Under the pieces are notes generated by a model, which was not told the DNA's origin, searched no databases, and saw only the letters and a list, made by a program, of their open reading frames with translations. DNA of 64,000 nucleotides from positions 6,408,501 through 6,472,500 of the forward strand of contig NC_060028.1 in NCBI RefSeq assembly GCF_021134715.1. Direction: 5' to 3'. This document shows positions 37,445-48,323 of the stretch, piece by piece. This stretch comes from Daphnia pulex (taxonomy: Eukaryota; Arthropoda; Branchiopoda; Diplostraca; Daphniidae). The position numbers were made by a program, and so were the translations under genes. Every line of letters begins with the position of its first letter. Position 1 is the first letter of the stretch.

Positions 37445-38710
37445 GATTGCCTTGTATTTTCTCAACCATTTTTTGTTTGTTTCTGTACAGTGGTTGAACT
37501 TCAGCGTGACGTAGTTTTCAATTCTTTTGCATCTAGTTTTTCCTCCATACGTACCGGGGTAAACTTTCTCCATCGCATCTATAGATAACACAAATGCATC
37601 AAATATACTGTACCTCGATTTTGCTGAAGTTCTTGCTCCGGCAACGGAATGTAGATATCCTCACATTCTTGACGTTTTGTTGCCTTTGACGTTTTTTTAT
37701 GGATTTCCACGTACAGAGGAGAATAGAGGTGATTAATGAGAGTTCCGGTGACAGCTCTCTCTCCTTTACAGTTCCCTTTATTTTGGACCTTTGACACCCT
37801 GAAATCTCCAATGACAGCTCTGTTATGGGGAATGCATCATAAATATATTTAAAAAATGAGTTAATTAAAATATAGTAACAATATATTTAATAAATTTCAA
37901 TATTTTACCTTCAATGCCTCTAAACCACTTTTCTCTCCGTTTTGCATTTCCCGTGCAACCTCTTCTCGATAGAATTTTGCAAGATCGAGGCGCTGAACGG
38001 AAACGCGTACGGAGCGCATCGTACGGGACGCATCGCAGTAGTCGGCAGCGGCGGAAGGAGAGGTTTATTATTTTTTTAATCAGAAAGATAAAGAAGTAGT
38101 CTTCATCTTTCTGATTTTTAATTTCCAAAAAGTGTTAGGGTTCTATAGGTAAATTCATCATTTTGAAATATCGGTTCACCCAAAAATTTATCGCTCGGCC
38201 TGTCCCTACCAGCGGCATGGCCTTAGGATATGGCGGGGAGGAATCCTTCGTCTACCTAATACTATTTATCTAACTTAACCTTGAGGATATTTTTGAGACT
38301 ATAAACGTATCTGTGCATTGCATAATGCAATAAACGTGCCTTTCGATCGAAAGATGACAACATTCAGCAGGGAATTCGTCAAACGGTAAATTTGCAGATT
38401 TTGTCGCATTGCCTCCAGCGGTAAGTTCGCCAAGGTCGCGAAAAAATTTCGACCAATGGTAGTTTTTCGCAAAATTTTTTTTTCGACCAATCGCAGTTGG
38501 CGACACATTTTCGACAAGCGAAGGAACACCACCAAGCGTCGTCAGGAATACAAAAATCTTGAACGAGACGTGAGTCATTCATTCGTCCTTGAAATGCGTG
38601 CAACACGTGCCTAACTACAAACAGTGCCAAGAAAGCTTATGCTCTTTTACAACGATTCTCATGGTACGTAGCTATTTAATATTTTATTCTGTGAATCTGT
38701 GTCCTAGCGA

Positions 38711-40920
38711 TTATATACTGCCCAAAAACTGAAAAACACCACGCCCACAGTTACGGTGTCTTTTGTTATCGAGCCCTCCACTAGAAAAATTTTGTTGGCC
38801 ATCTTTTTTTTTCAAAGAGGTTTTTTTCAAACGGTGAAACTTCTTACCGTAGCATTCTTTGTCAGCACATGAGATCATTTCATTATCAACATGTAATTCG
38901 CCGTTGCAAATACAAGGAAAATGCGAGTTGGAATCGTTCTCAGGAGATCGTTCGTTCCTAATCACCAGATGATTTTCTTGATCTACTTCAATGATCACGA
39001 CCTCTTCAACGGTGACTTTAGGGAGTCGGTATCGTCCAACAGTCCAATACTTGGACAACAGTTCAGAGATTACAACATTTAGAGCAAACAACTTAAACTT
39101 TGGAATGTTTACATAAACCCAATGTTGATCGGAAAACACGGGGACACATACGAAATCTTTGGGGGTCCACACACCAAATAATAATCTATTTGCATCACAT
39201 ACATACATTTGGACTTGGCACTGATCATAGTACATGTGAGAACGTTTCAACATAAAATTATTTTCTTTTCCTTCTTCGAGGCAAAATGATTTATCAGCAA
39301 GAATAGCATCGCGTATGGTGAGATCTCGATGAGAATACGGACATTTAACTTCGATGAGAGATAGACCATGGCATTCGCACAGCACTTTACTGTCGGGTGT
39401 AGCGCCTACGAAGGGCTGCTGTTGGCAAATGAACAATCCACACGGAAGCAGAACAGCATCGGGCAAACAAGTCTTCTTAACATGCTCCGTTACTGACTTT
39501 AGGGCTTTTTTTTTCGTTGACTCGGCCCCATCTGAATAAATGAAATGCAAAACGTTAGTTTATGCGACACAAAATCCGAACACTGATCAAATGTTACTGA
39601 GTCGGAGTAAAAAACGCGGCTCTGTCTGGATAGCAAATCTTTTGAACGATAGTCTTTGAGGGATTTTTCAAATCGGTGTGAAGAACAGCATGAGCGTTAC
39701 TGGCGGTTATTCTCCCTTCTCGATGTTTACCCCACAAAATGGATTTGAACTGGTTTCTGGTGAGGAGCTCCAGTAAGATACGCTGATCTTTAGTAAAGTT
39801 AAAGTTGCTAAGAAAATCTTCTGCCATACTGATCAACTCTTCAATACTGTGGCTTTCATTAGCGGAGTCGAAAATTGATGACATTGGCTTTGGAAGGGGA
39901 GTCTTCATTTGTAAAGGAATGAAGTTAGCGTAGGTGCTTTCTTCAACTCGAAGTTGGACACACGGTTTCTTTTCAAGTGCCAGTTGATCAAACATCTACT
40001 GCACCTTCTCTTCACTGGCTGGCGGAATACCTCTAGCCTTTCTTGGTGTTGAACTTTTATGTTGTTTACTAACTGCTAGGTCAGAAATTTTGTCAGCCAA
40101 ATTCTGTAAAAGAGAAATAATAATATAATTATACTCATACAAGAAGAACTGATCAGTATTCAATTAAATGTATATACCAAGTCTTTGTGGTTTGTCGTAT
40201 GATGGCCCCATTCTTGACGATGGCTAGTACACGCCTCCTTCTTTATGGCCACCAAGCAGAACAACAAACAGCCAATATGTGAACATGTTTCGTTCAATTT
40301 GTGAATGAAGGATGGGAAACTGTAGAAATATAATGTGATTTGAACAGCAGATAAAGCTAAACTTCTTACCCAGCTGGACAGTTGCAATGGGCTGTTATTA
40401 CACCTCCTTCTTTATTAAGCAATACCCACAGCTGCCTGGGTGATTTACTAATAGACATGGAACGCATCACCTAGATTACAAAAAGATGCACTTATATATC
40501 AATAAGCAGATGTAAAAATAACGTAAATAATACTGATATAGCAGACCATACTTTTCCCAAAACGATTCCCTTGCCATCCTTCAGTTTATGCAAGGCCTTG
40601 TACAGAACATATCCATCTTGAAACTTCTTGTAGCTTTGCATACTCTTCAAATTTTCAGTTCTGTTTCCATCATGACGACTTTTTGTTACATAAAGGTAAT
40701 CAATTAGGTCGTATTTGGTTATGTTGGGTAAACTTCTCTGTAGTTGGCGAAGATCTTGAACAACAATAAAGTATTTATCGTCAATGCCCCATGGACAGTC
40801 ATTCACGCCACTGCGTTGAAGCTTTGAGGCGTAATTTTTCTTTTGATCAACAGTTTGGTCCAATGAATAAGCAGAAAACTTAAAAGGAACTTGGTCTAGG
40901 CTATCGTTCAACTCGGCCAT
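38711..40920 (-). pseudogene. SWIM zinc finger + YqaJ-type nuclease gene, interrupted
   Basis: Exons on the minus strand: 40920-40552, 40470-40370, 40319-40178, 40103-39598, 39531-38711. The first three joins agree in phase. Exon 1 (from ATG 40918-40920) is family-like but unnamed. Exons 2-3 build a SWIM finger: AHCNCPAG ... CSHIGCLLF (CxC...CxH). Exon 4 contains a TAG stop at 39996-39998, then the YqaJ N-terminal motif WGKHREGRITASNAHAV. Crossing into exon 5 in phase gives TQWGRVNE, the WGxxnE motif of the family, but the frame then runs off in an A9 run (T9 at 39506-39514). One base fewer would restore the frame that continues KALKSVTEHVKKTCLPD, VGATPDSKV (catalytic Asp) and LIEVKCPYS (ExK). 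A PHD-like CxC...C...FH cluster ends the protein. A stop plus a frameshift indicates decay or an assembly error. Confidence 0.75.
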
Positions 40921-41629
40921 GCCGAGAATCGCCTAAAAAAACCAAAACAAAGTTTTACATTTCAATTTTTAGCCCAAAACAATTTTTTAGTCCTAGTAAA
41001 TTATACATCAAATTAACGACCAATATCTTACCTAGAGCACTGTGTAATTCTTTTGAAGAAATATTCCGAATTAAAAACACTATATTTTTTTTATTGAAGC
41101 CACTTAGATTTCTTATGGCCTTTGCCATGTAAACGGAAAAAAACTACAAAACGCATGCGTTGCCAGATTTCTGGAAGTCGGATTTTCGTGATCTGAAAAA
41201 GCCCTATAGTCTATTAGTTTGCCTCCTCCCAGGTCCCGGTGTCTGCCGTGAAATGACCCTCCGAGAAAACGAAAATTTAGAAACGTAGCCACAGGTCAAA
41301 CACGAGACAGTTGAGTTGCTTGATGGTGTGTCTTGATTATCCTCCCCCCAAAAAAATTTTCGTCGGCCATCTTTTTTTTCATCCCTTCATTTTTTCAAAA
41401 GAAGGGGGTGGGGGTGTTACGGGGTTAGCAAAAAGAAGTTGCCGAATTCCACAGTGTTTTTACGCAATAAAAAATAAAAAAATACAGTTGATGACAACAA
41501 TCGAAATCATTTTCGGAGATGGTACCGCTATGAAAATGGGGGATGATTGCTGTCACTGGTTGTCGTTAAATTGAATTGCCTTAATGTTTTTTAACGATTA
41601 TTATTTTTGTATTGTTTGAAACGATATAG
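40921..41629. other. Gene-free stretch
   Basis: An acceptor-like TTTTTTTAG directly precedes the YqaJ gene's ATG on the minus strand, so a 5' untranslated exon may lie at about 40950-41060. Nothing else is supportable. Confidence 0.4.
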
Positions 41630-41806
41630 AGACTGAAACGAGAGATCGACGGTCATTCGGCAGAATTCGGAGCGGCTTGCCAGCGTTGGGCCTCCTGGAA
41701 CCCTAAACTTGGCCGGCTGCTGGAGAACCGCTATCACCGCCTGCTGCTTCCCATCCTCGTGTGGACATACCACTTGGAGGCCTTGACAAACCACCGGTCA
41801 GTGTAA
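41630..41806 (+). other. Unrecognised open exon-like segment
   Basis: An open frame ending in TAA at 41804-41806 contains RWASWNPKLGRLLENRYHRL and an aliphatic/Trp-rich end. It is clearly richer in G+C than its AT-rich flanks, as exons here are. I do not recognise a family and see no clear splice partner. Confidence 0.25.
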
Positions 41807-41829
41807 AACAGATCGATCGTTACCTTACC

Positions 41830-42550
41830 TTCTTCTTATCCCCCTCACCTTTTGGTTCTTTTTACTTTTTCATTCTTATCTCTACTAAAAAACCCACAAT
41901 GGGCGCACCTTTTACGGCGATTCGGCTCTCTCTCTCTCTCTCTCTGTGTTTTGTTATTTTTTACGCCACACGAAGCCATTTTCCTCTATCTTTTCTTTAT
42001 TTCTTTATGTGTCTGTGTGTATTTTTTCACTCACTCACACGTACGCGCACACAAGTGAGAAACAGGCATCTGCTCATCCAGCAATCGGGTCACACCGTCG
42101 CGCCATTTTTCGGGTGGTTTTCGTCTCTCTCACCAACACTTCCGGCCGGAACGTTAGATAAGTTCCACTGATTATCGAAAATAATATATTTTGGAGAGAG
42201 GGAGAGAATTTTTCTGGTGGCGGGACACGGCAGCACTTCACGCCGGCCGGCCACCGAGAGAGAAAACTCAAAGGAGTGGATCGATTTCTATAAAAATCCA
42301 CCGCCACCCGTAGATTTTAGATTTTTTAGATTTTAGATTTCGATTTTCCTAGTTGTTTCTCCTTGCCAGGAGTAATCGAATTTCCTATTGCATCTTTGTC
42401 CTCCTCCCGGTTAGCGGAGGAGAGAGAAGTCGAGGTTCTTTTGTTTAGTCTAGATTCTTACATATCTTTTTTTCCGTCCAACAGTTTCTTTTCCTTAACA
42501 CGACCCAAGAAGATTCGCTGGACGGATATCGCACGACTGCGAACACAGAA
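41830..42550 (+). promoter_or_regulatory. Presumed promoter and 5' leader of the RNase III gene at 42551
   Basis: T-rich and TC-repeat sequence (TCTCTCTCTC near 41930) followed by the leader up to AACACAGAA/ATG. The assignment is by position only; no core-promoter motif is diagnostic. Confidence 0.3.
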
Positions 42551-44574
42551 ATGTCTGGCGAGGAGATGGTACCGCCGTCGGCCGTTCCGATCCCAGACCC
42601 CAAGATCCTATTCACTGATGCCGCGCTGGCAGTAATTGAAAAGACCCTTGGTTACGAGTTCAGAAATAAGGAAAATCTAAAACTGGCTCTGACTCACATT
42701 TCTACAAACCCAAACAAGGTTCCAAGTGAAGACAGTGACCGGTTGGAGACGCTGGGGGACAAATTACTAGGTAATTAAAATTTTTTGCTGTTTTCTGTTT
42801 CACCCGAAATAGTATTTTACTAATTTTTTTTTTTTTTTTTTAAATACTAGGCGCCTTGGTGATGGCAATATGCTACACAACATGCCCTACTTATGGGGCA
42901 GGTGAATTGGCTAACCTAACGTCCATGATCAACTGTAACGATACTATTTATACTATACTATTTACAGACGAGAGTTGGTTGCATAAGGCAATTCAACAAC
43001 CGAAGGCCAATGTAAAAAACGCAGCCAAGGAGGCAGGGAAGTTGGAGCTTATTGGCGATCGGGCTCTTGGTAATATTTCGTAAGAGGTTAATTAGTTTTT
43101 CAGTGTATTATCTATAGTGAGTAGGGTTGAGACCGAAGCGGCTGTTAGCAAAGCGCAGCAGCCGCTTTGCTCACGCACTCAACTCACCAGATAATACACT
43201 GAAAACCATCCATGGGGGGATAAAATTAAATTTTAATTGCTGATTTTTTTGTCCTTTTTTGAATTTTTAGACTTAATTATAGTGGATGAATGCGAAACGC
43301 GGAAGCCAGAATATGGAGCGGGCCAATTGACTACCGTCAAATCAGCTTTGACTTGCAACAATACCTTAGCGGTCATCGCGATTAGAAAAAAATTCTCTCT
43401 CAAACTTTCGGGCCAGACTAAATCGTGTGCGCATAGCCGTGTGCGTGTGCAGACTAAATCGTGTATTTTTTTCACCGTGTATGTCGTCTGCTCCGCCCCG
43501 AAGGGGAGGGGCTTATGACAGTTTTTACACGATTTAGCACTAGCAGACGACTGTTGAAATTGACTAAATCGTGTAACGTTAGTCGTGTATTCGTGTAGAA
43601 AGTCTGTTATTGTAGTTGTGGAAGTAATGAGTCAATCATTATATGTTATGTTTGAATGATTATTTTTATTTGTCAAGTTTATTTCATCTTCTTGATCTAA
43701 ACCCTCGGTATAACCAAGGACAGCTATCTGTCTTGAAGTCGGCCATAACATGCAACGACACGTTAGCTGTTATCGCGGTCAGAACGGGCCAACATTTGTT
43801 GCTGCAGCATCGGCTCCCAGCAAAGCAAATAGAAGAACTAGAAAGTTTTGTGGACCATCAAAACAAAAACCAACACCTAATTTCGCTCCAGAAAGTAAGT
43901 AATTTAGCTTAAATATAAAAAAATTATAAATCTAACAAATTTATTTTAGGAACTAGTCATTATCTCTTCATCTGAAGGAGACCGAGCCTTTGACATAGAC
44001 TATCCCAAAGTTTACGCCGATGCGTTTGAGACGCTGATTGGCGCGTTGCGTAGAGATTGCGAACGAGAGGACAAGGTCATCCGAAAAGTTGTCTTAAACC
44101 TCATGGGCGACGTAATAGGTAGTAGATTTAAAACTAATTTATTGAACTTTAATAATTTTTTTAATAGTCAAATTCCACAATAACATTCTCGTCTGCCCAC
44201 TACAACGTGTGAATCAAAATAGGATCAATTCAAATTCAAGTAAAAAAAAATTTTAATAAAAAAAAATTTGAGCTAACTTTTCAAACTTTTTTTTTAGGGA
44301 AGAAAAGAACCTTCCAGACGGAACTTTCCACGTCATATTGAAAGTAAAGAATTTGCAATCCTTCCACGGATCCGGGCCATCAATGAAATCAGCCAAGACT
44401 GCTGCTGCAAAGCTTGCAATAACATCGATGCCTTGGTGTCCAACCCAAAACCAAGCACAAGGGAGAAAACACAAACGAACTAAAAGTGACCCCTTGTATG
44501 GGCAGCTTTTAGAGAAGGGGCTGGGCACGGAACACGGAGCGTGCCATCCTAATTATATTGATCGGCTTAAATAA
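42551..44574 (+). CDS. Dicer-type RNase III + dsRBD gene, chimeric, 7 exon-like blocks
   Basis: Blocks: 42551-42770, 42851-43069, 43271-about 43410, about 43682-43893, 43950-44118, 44168-44239, 44298-44574. Block 1 has IEKTLGYEFRNKENLKLALT and the catalytic signature DRLETLGDKLLG. Block 2 continues the domain, then ends in a second signature, GKLELIGDRALG, as if a second RNase III half had been fused on. Block 3 (GAGQLTTVKSALTCNNTLAV) is cut by a repeat-rich insertion; block 4 is a second version of the same segment (QGQLSVLKSAITCNDTLAVI). Block 5 carries the second catalytic motif YADAFETLIGALRRD. Block 7 is a dsRBD (TFHVILKVKNLQSFHGSG, SMKSAKTAAAKLAI) with a basic tail. All acidic active-site residues of one RNase III site are present. 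No helicase, PAZ or platform domain precedes it. The block 3/4 and block 6/7 phases do not agree, so it may be a pseudogene or have unusual splicing. Confidence 0.68.
43095..43206. mobile_element. Foldback/MITE-like element in the second intron
   Basis: The arms GTTTTTCAGTGTATTATCT (43095-43113) and AGATAATACACTGAAAAC (43189-43206) are inverted repeats. An inner pair AAGCGGCTG / CAGCCGCTT also pairs. The element is about 112 bp, intronic and without coding capacity. Confidence 0.75.
43412..43600. mobile_element. Repeat-rich insertion interrupting an RNase III exon
   Basis: GACTAAATCGTGT occurs directly at 43416, 43452 and 43562, and inverted (TACACGATTTAG) at 43526-43537. A second inverted pair, TCGTCTGCT / AGCAGACGA, lies at about 43485 and 43542. 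The host exon's conserved frame (AVIAIRKK) ends at its left edge. The structure suggests a small composite foldback element. Confidence 0.65.
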
Positions 44575-44635
44575 CAGTTGCCGCTTTAAATTTTATCCTG
44601 ATAGGCTTTGCCGTTACTGCACACGACAAAAAAAC

Positions 44636-45555
44636 ATGGATTCCTTATCTCCCCCACGACCAATTACTGCTGCGGAATACATCGAGAAGATGTTAGGCTA
44701 CCGATTGACAATTGACTACAGTCAAATCAGCTTTGGGCTGCAACAACACCTTAGCGGTCATCGCGATAAGAAAAAAATTGCATCTAGTAATGCAGCAGAA
44801 ATTGACCTCTAGCCAAGAAACGATCTTACAGGCCTTTGTGGATCAGCAAATTGAAAATAGACACATTTTCAGTCATCAAAAGGTATCCATCCATCCAGCA
44901 CAAAATATCAGTCTTAATTAACTATTTATTTTTCAGGATGTAAGAATGATTCCATCTCCGAATTTGCAATGGGAAATGGATTACCCAAAAGTATTTGCTG
45001 ATTTATTCGAGGCAATTCTTGGCGCCGTATACAAGGATTCGGGAAAGGACCTTGAAAATACTCGAAAAGTTGTCCTTGACGCGATGGAGGAAACCATTTG
45101 TAAGAAATTTTAATAAATAAGTTTTAATAATATAATTATTTTGATTTTTATAGCGAACTTTCTGCAAAATACCCCCATATGCCCGTTAAGGACTGATATC
45201 AACCCCCAAGCAGTTTTCCGGTAAACAATGAAAATAACCTAACCTAACCCATACGTGAACCTATCTGCTTCACTTTGATTTTTTTTGCAACAATCTCCAC
45301 CTCCCAGATGGGAGCGCTCACGTTACGCTTGAAGTGAGTCCTGCAACGCCACTCCACCCCGCACAATCATTTGAAGCTGCGGGGACAAACATTCAGGCGG
45401 CCAATACAGCAGTGGCCAAATTCGCTCTCCGATACCTCCCTTGGCTGTTCATGAAAAACAGAAAAAGAACCATCAGCGCAGGTGGAAGTGGTGAAGCCGG
45501 TGGCAGCGGAAACGCCAAAGTTAGCATGAAAAAACGGAGTAAAACCGGAAACTAA
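44636..45555 (+). pseudogene. Second tandem RNase III + dsRBD copy with internal deletion
   Basis: It starts MDSLSPPRPITAAEYIEKML GYR, the first RNase III helix, then joins directly and out of frame to the LTTVKSALGCNNTLAVIAIR segment that elsewhere begins two exons later. The ExxxGD catalytic signature is deleted. Blocks: 44636-44882, 44937-45099, 45154-45220, 45308-45555. Block 2 has an intact second motif, FADLFEAILGAVYKDSG. Block 3 (QNTPICPL) and block 4, a dsRBD (AHVTLEVSPAT, NIQAANTAVAKFALRYLP) with a Gly/Lys-rich tail, follow. Block 3 leaves two bases, while block 4 needs one for the dsRBD frame. It begins 62 bases after the stop codon of the previous copy, same strand. A deletion, frame fusion and phase break make it a probable pseudogene. 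Confidence 0.68.
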
Positions 45556-47241
45556 GTTAAGATCCATTCCAGCTATCCATTATGAACTCGCATTTTTTGT
45601 TTAAGACACACGTGATTGGCAAACCACGGTAAAATCATCATTAAATTTGTAACCTGTTAAAAAAATTCTATCGTTGTAGAAATCTTCTCGTTTTACGTAC
45701 CCAAATAAAATTGTTGATGGAAAATATTATAAAACTATAAAAACTAAATAAATGAACTAAGTTTATAGACCCTGCTTCAACGTTTTCTATCAACGCTACA
45801 AATCTATTCAGGATAAGGCTATTTTCTCTAACTCCCCGTTCGTTCGCAACGAAATTTTCACGTATTTATTTCTAGTTTCGGATTATTAATCGATTCGCCA
45901 CGATCAGAGCGGACACGAATGTACCCAACGGCGTCCTCTATTTCAACTGGATGTCGCATTCAACTTCCAACCACGGAGAAGAAGGAGGAACATCGCTCCA
46001 TAAGCCTCTACAGAAAAAAGTGACTACCCCAGTGTCCCTTTCTGAAAAGTTGCCAGTTTTCGGGAACTGGACCTGAGACCCCACATTGCCAGTTCTAGGA
46101 AACGACGTTTTGGTGAAAGTACCGTAAATTTATGTTTCCATGACGACAGTCGTCAGAGAGAGCAATACCCAGCCCTTGATTCCAACTTTGACCACCAGGG
46201 ACCCAAATCAAAACAACACAATTTTCTGCTGTTTTTTCTTAGAACTGGCAACGTGGGGTCTCAGGTCCAGTGTTAAAATCCATAAAACCAAAACACCGAA
46301 ATTCAAACCATCCACGAAACCGAATTAAGGCGGCGATGGATTTTCGATGTTCCACCTCTTATTTTTTTTACAGACTTTTTTTTTAAATTTCCCAATCTTA
46401 TACCCCCCTCCAACTATATCTACTTACATGTGTACATATTCGTCATTATATGACGGAAGAACACTAGACGCATTAAGGAGACGACATTTCAGGGTCCCTT
46501 TTCTCTTTTTGGGTGCGAATGTGAAAGCAAAGAAAAATAGGGAAAGAAGAGGCTCCGTTGTGTGACGACAGTAACAAAACAATCACGGGAACCCAAGCAA
46601 ATAGCCATAGTAAATGAGAAGAGGAGGAGGAGGAGGAAAAAGAAAACGAATGGCGACGGCGACGACGACGCGTGAGATGAGAGAAGCGTCGAAATGAAAA
46701 AGGACGCCGACATTGCCGCTCTGCCATTGGTCAGCATAGCCTATAACGAGAAGCACACACAAGCACACAGCACACACGGATGGTGCGCGCCTGTGTTTTG
46801 ATTGCGTCAATGCGCTTCTCTCTCTTTCTCTCCACCATCACCACCCATCCACCCACTTTTTCGACAAAAGAGTCGCGAGGAAATAGGACGACAACATAAA
46901 AATGGAGAAACAAAAATAAGAGACGTTGGGAGAGGGAGAGCGTCAACGGCATGCCTCTCTCGACAATCCTAAACAGAAAACTGCAACCAAGTTGATATCA
47001 GATGCGACGTGCAACACTGTCGTAATAATAGTGGGCCAGTAGTGATACACTGAGCTACACAGTGACATTCTGCGACAGGTGAGTCAGAAAAACTGAACTA
47101 TAGAATGAGACTCTGCGTCGGGTTTTATTCCGAAAAACAAGGTCAAAACAAGTCAAGGGAAAGTGGTTAATAATAGTTCAAGAGAAAGGGAAATAGGTAG
47201 GTCACAGCAGGTCACAAAAGAGAAAGGCAATTGGATCAACT
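45556..47241. other. Gene-free stretch apart from the foldback element
   Basis: AT-rich sequence follows the RNase III copy. From about 46450 the composition becomes GA/TC-rich and promoter-like. A possible leader exon ends at a GTGAGT donor near 47079. No domain-bearing frame is present. Confidence 0.4.
46064..46273. mobile_element. Foldback/MITE-like element with about 35-bp inverted ends
   Basis: The left arm (46064-46098, with GGACCTGAGACCCCAC and GCCAGTTCTA) and right arm (46239-46273, with TAGAACTGGC and GTGGGGTCTCAGGTCC) are inverted repeats with a few mismatches. No coding capacity is visible inside. Confidence 0.78.
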
Positions 47242-48291
47242 TTGACCCAGATCAAAATAGAAAGGCGCATCTCAGAATCCTTACAGTGTGTAGGGGAGAA
47301 TGTGAGATTACATGCGACGACGTACTTCCACTTTCAATGGCTCGTTGGAAAATTTGTTCCACAGTTTTTTTTGCATTCCACATTTACACCCCAGATAGGA
47401 ATTTCGGTTCCAACGCAAAATCGTCTCAATGGGACGACGGGCGCAGTGTTATCTGTACACTGTATTCCCAAGGAAAGGAAAATGGTTTCAGGACCGGTGA
47501 CTAACGACGGAATGCTTTGATGATTGAGTTTCCTTTTGGAAGCTTGTCTACTAGAGACTATATACCCGAAGCCAACCTCATTTATTTTACAAGCTGCCGT
47601 TCTCGATTTGGTAAAATTTTTGAAAAGAACATAATAGTTTCCATGCTAAAATCTTATTTGCATTTTTTGATAATGTGTTTTCCCTCTACACAGCCAAAAT
47701 CACCGGTGATACCAGCGCTCCAGCCACCAACTGCGAATATTTTATAACCGCTACAATCGTCATCCTGATTGAAGTTAAATTTGCCTTTCTATCCATCGTC
47801 GGGGCCTTTATCTAACCGTGGCAATCAGGGCAGAGGCGAAGGCACATTCTCCAACAATTTGATAACAGAATGGTTTTTTCCTGAGCGGAGGTTTTTTTCT
47901 TTTCATTCCGCCCATCCAATTTTCTCAATCAATTTTTAATTAGAAGATTCTTTTGTTTTAAAGGTAATTGGAGGAAATTGGTGATGCTTTCTTCTGAAGA
48001 GTCAACGCCCACGCCATGCTGGATGAACGAGGCCAATGAAATCGTTTCGAGGAGGACGACAATGAAGTTTTTCGAGTTGAAGGTAGTGGATCTCATTGAA
48101 TTATTCGTCTTTCATAATTGATGTTCTGTTTTCTTTTTCAAATTCTAGCGATTTTCAGCCTTCCAGACGAAACTTTTTATTGCTATTACATTTGGCCCCC
48201 TGTATGCCTTGATATACTTTGAAATCTTTCCTCTGGGATTTGTACCTTCGCCTTCTGTCTGCCACTACTCGCCATCGAGTTGACCTTCTCC
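47242..48291 (+). CDS. Unidentified small multi-exon candidate, possible membrane protein
   Basis: A frame from 47242 to 47519 ends in TGA and overlaps an ATGATG; a second frame (47517-47610, IEFPFGSLSTRDY) splices in phase through CGATTTG/GTAAAA and CTACACAG to 47694-47815 (NCEYFITATIVILIEVKFAF, then TAA), a plausible membrane helix. Further exon-like pieces lie at about 47984-48083 (TPCWMNEANEIVSRR) and 48150-48291 (RFSAFQTKLFIAITFGPLYA), the latter followed by a poly-A signal. I recognise no family and cannot join all pieces; they could be two genes or a decayed one. Confidence 0.35.
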
Positions 48292-48317
48292 TGATGAAAT
48301 CTTACTTAAACGGTTTC

Positions 48318-48323
48318 AATAAA
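48318..48323 (+). promoter_or_regulatory. Poly-A signal AATAAA
   Basis: A canonical hexamer about 27 bases after the TGA of the last exon-like piece, placed as expected for a 3' untranslated region. Confidence 0.5.

Larger units (their letters stand above)
35843..38710. other. Gene-poor stretch with several hairpins
   Basis: No supportable protein gene. It contains a perfect palindrome (36057-36085), an imperfect hairpin of about 100 bp (37345-37444) and a short hairpin at 38079-38116. The frame at 37289-37591 (minus) is the translation of the hairpin and has no recognisable domain. Confidence 0.5.

Noticed and set aside
37289..37591. 100-residue Lys-rich minus-strand frame
   Set aside because: It is the translation of an imperfect hairpin; both arms are open by symmetry.
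41591..41794. 67-residue minus-strand frame
   Set aside because: It is the complement of the plus-strand exon-like segment at 41630-41806, and neither strand shows a known domain.
43120..43600. CRISPR-like direct repeats
   Set aside because: The repeats are few, irregular and partly inverted in an animal genome; a foldback element explains them.
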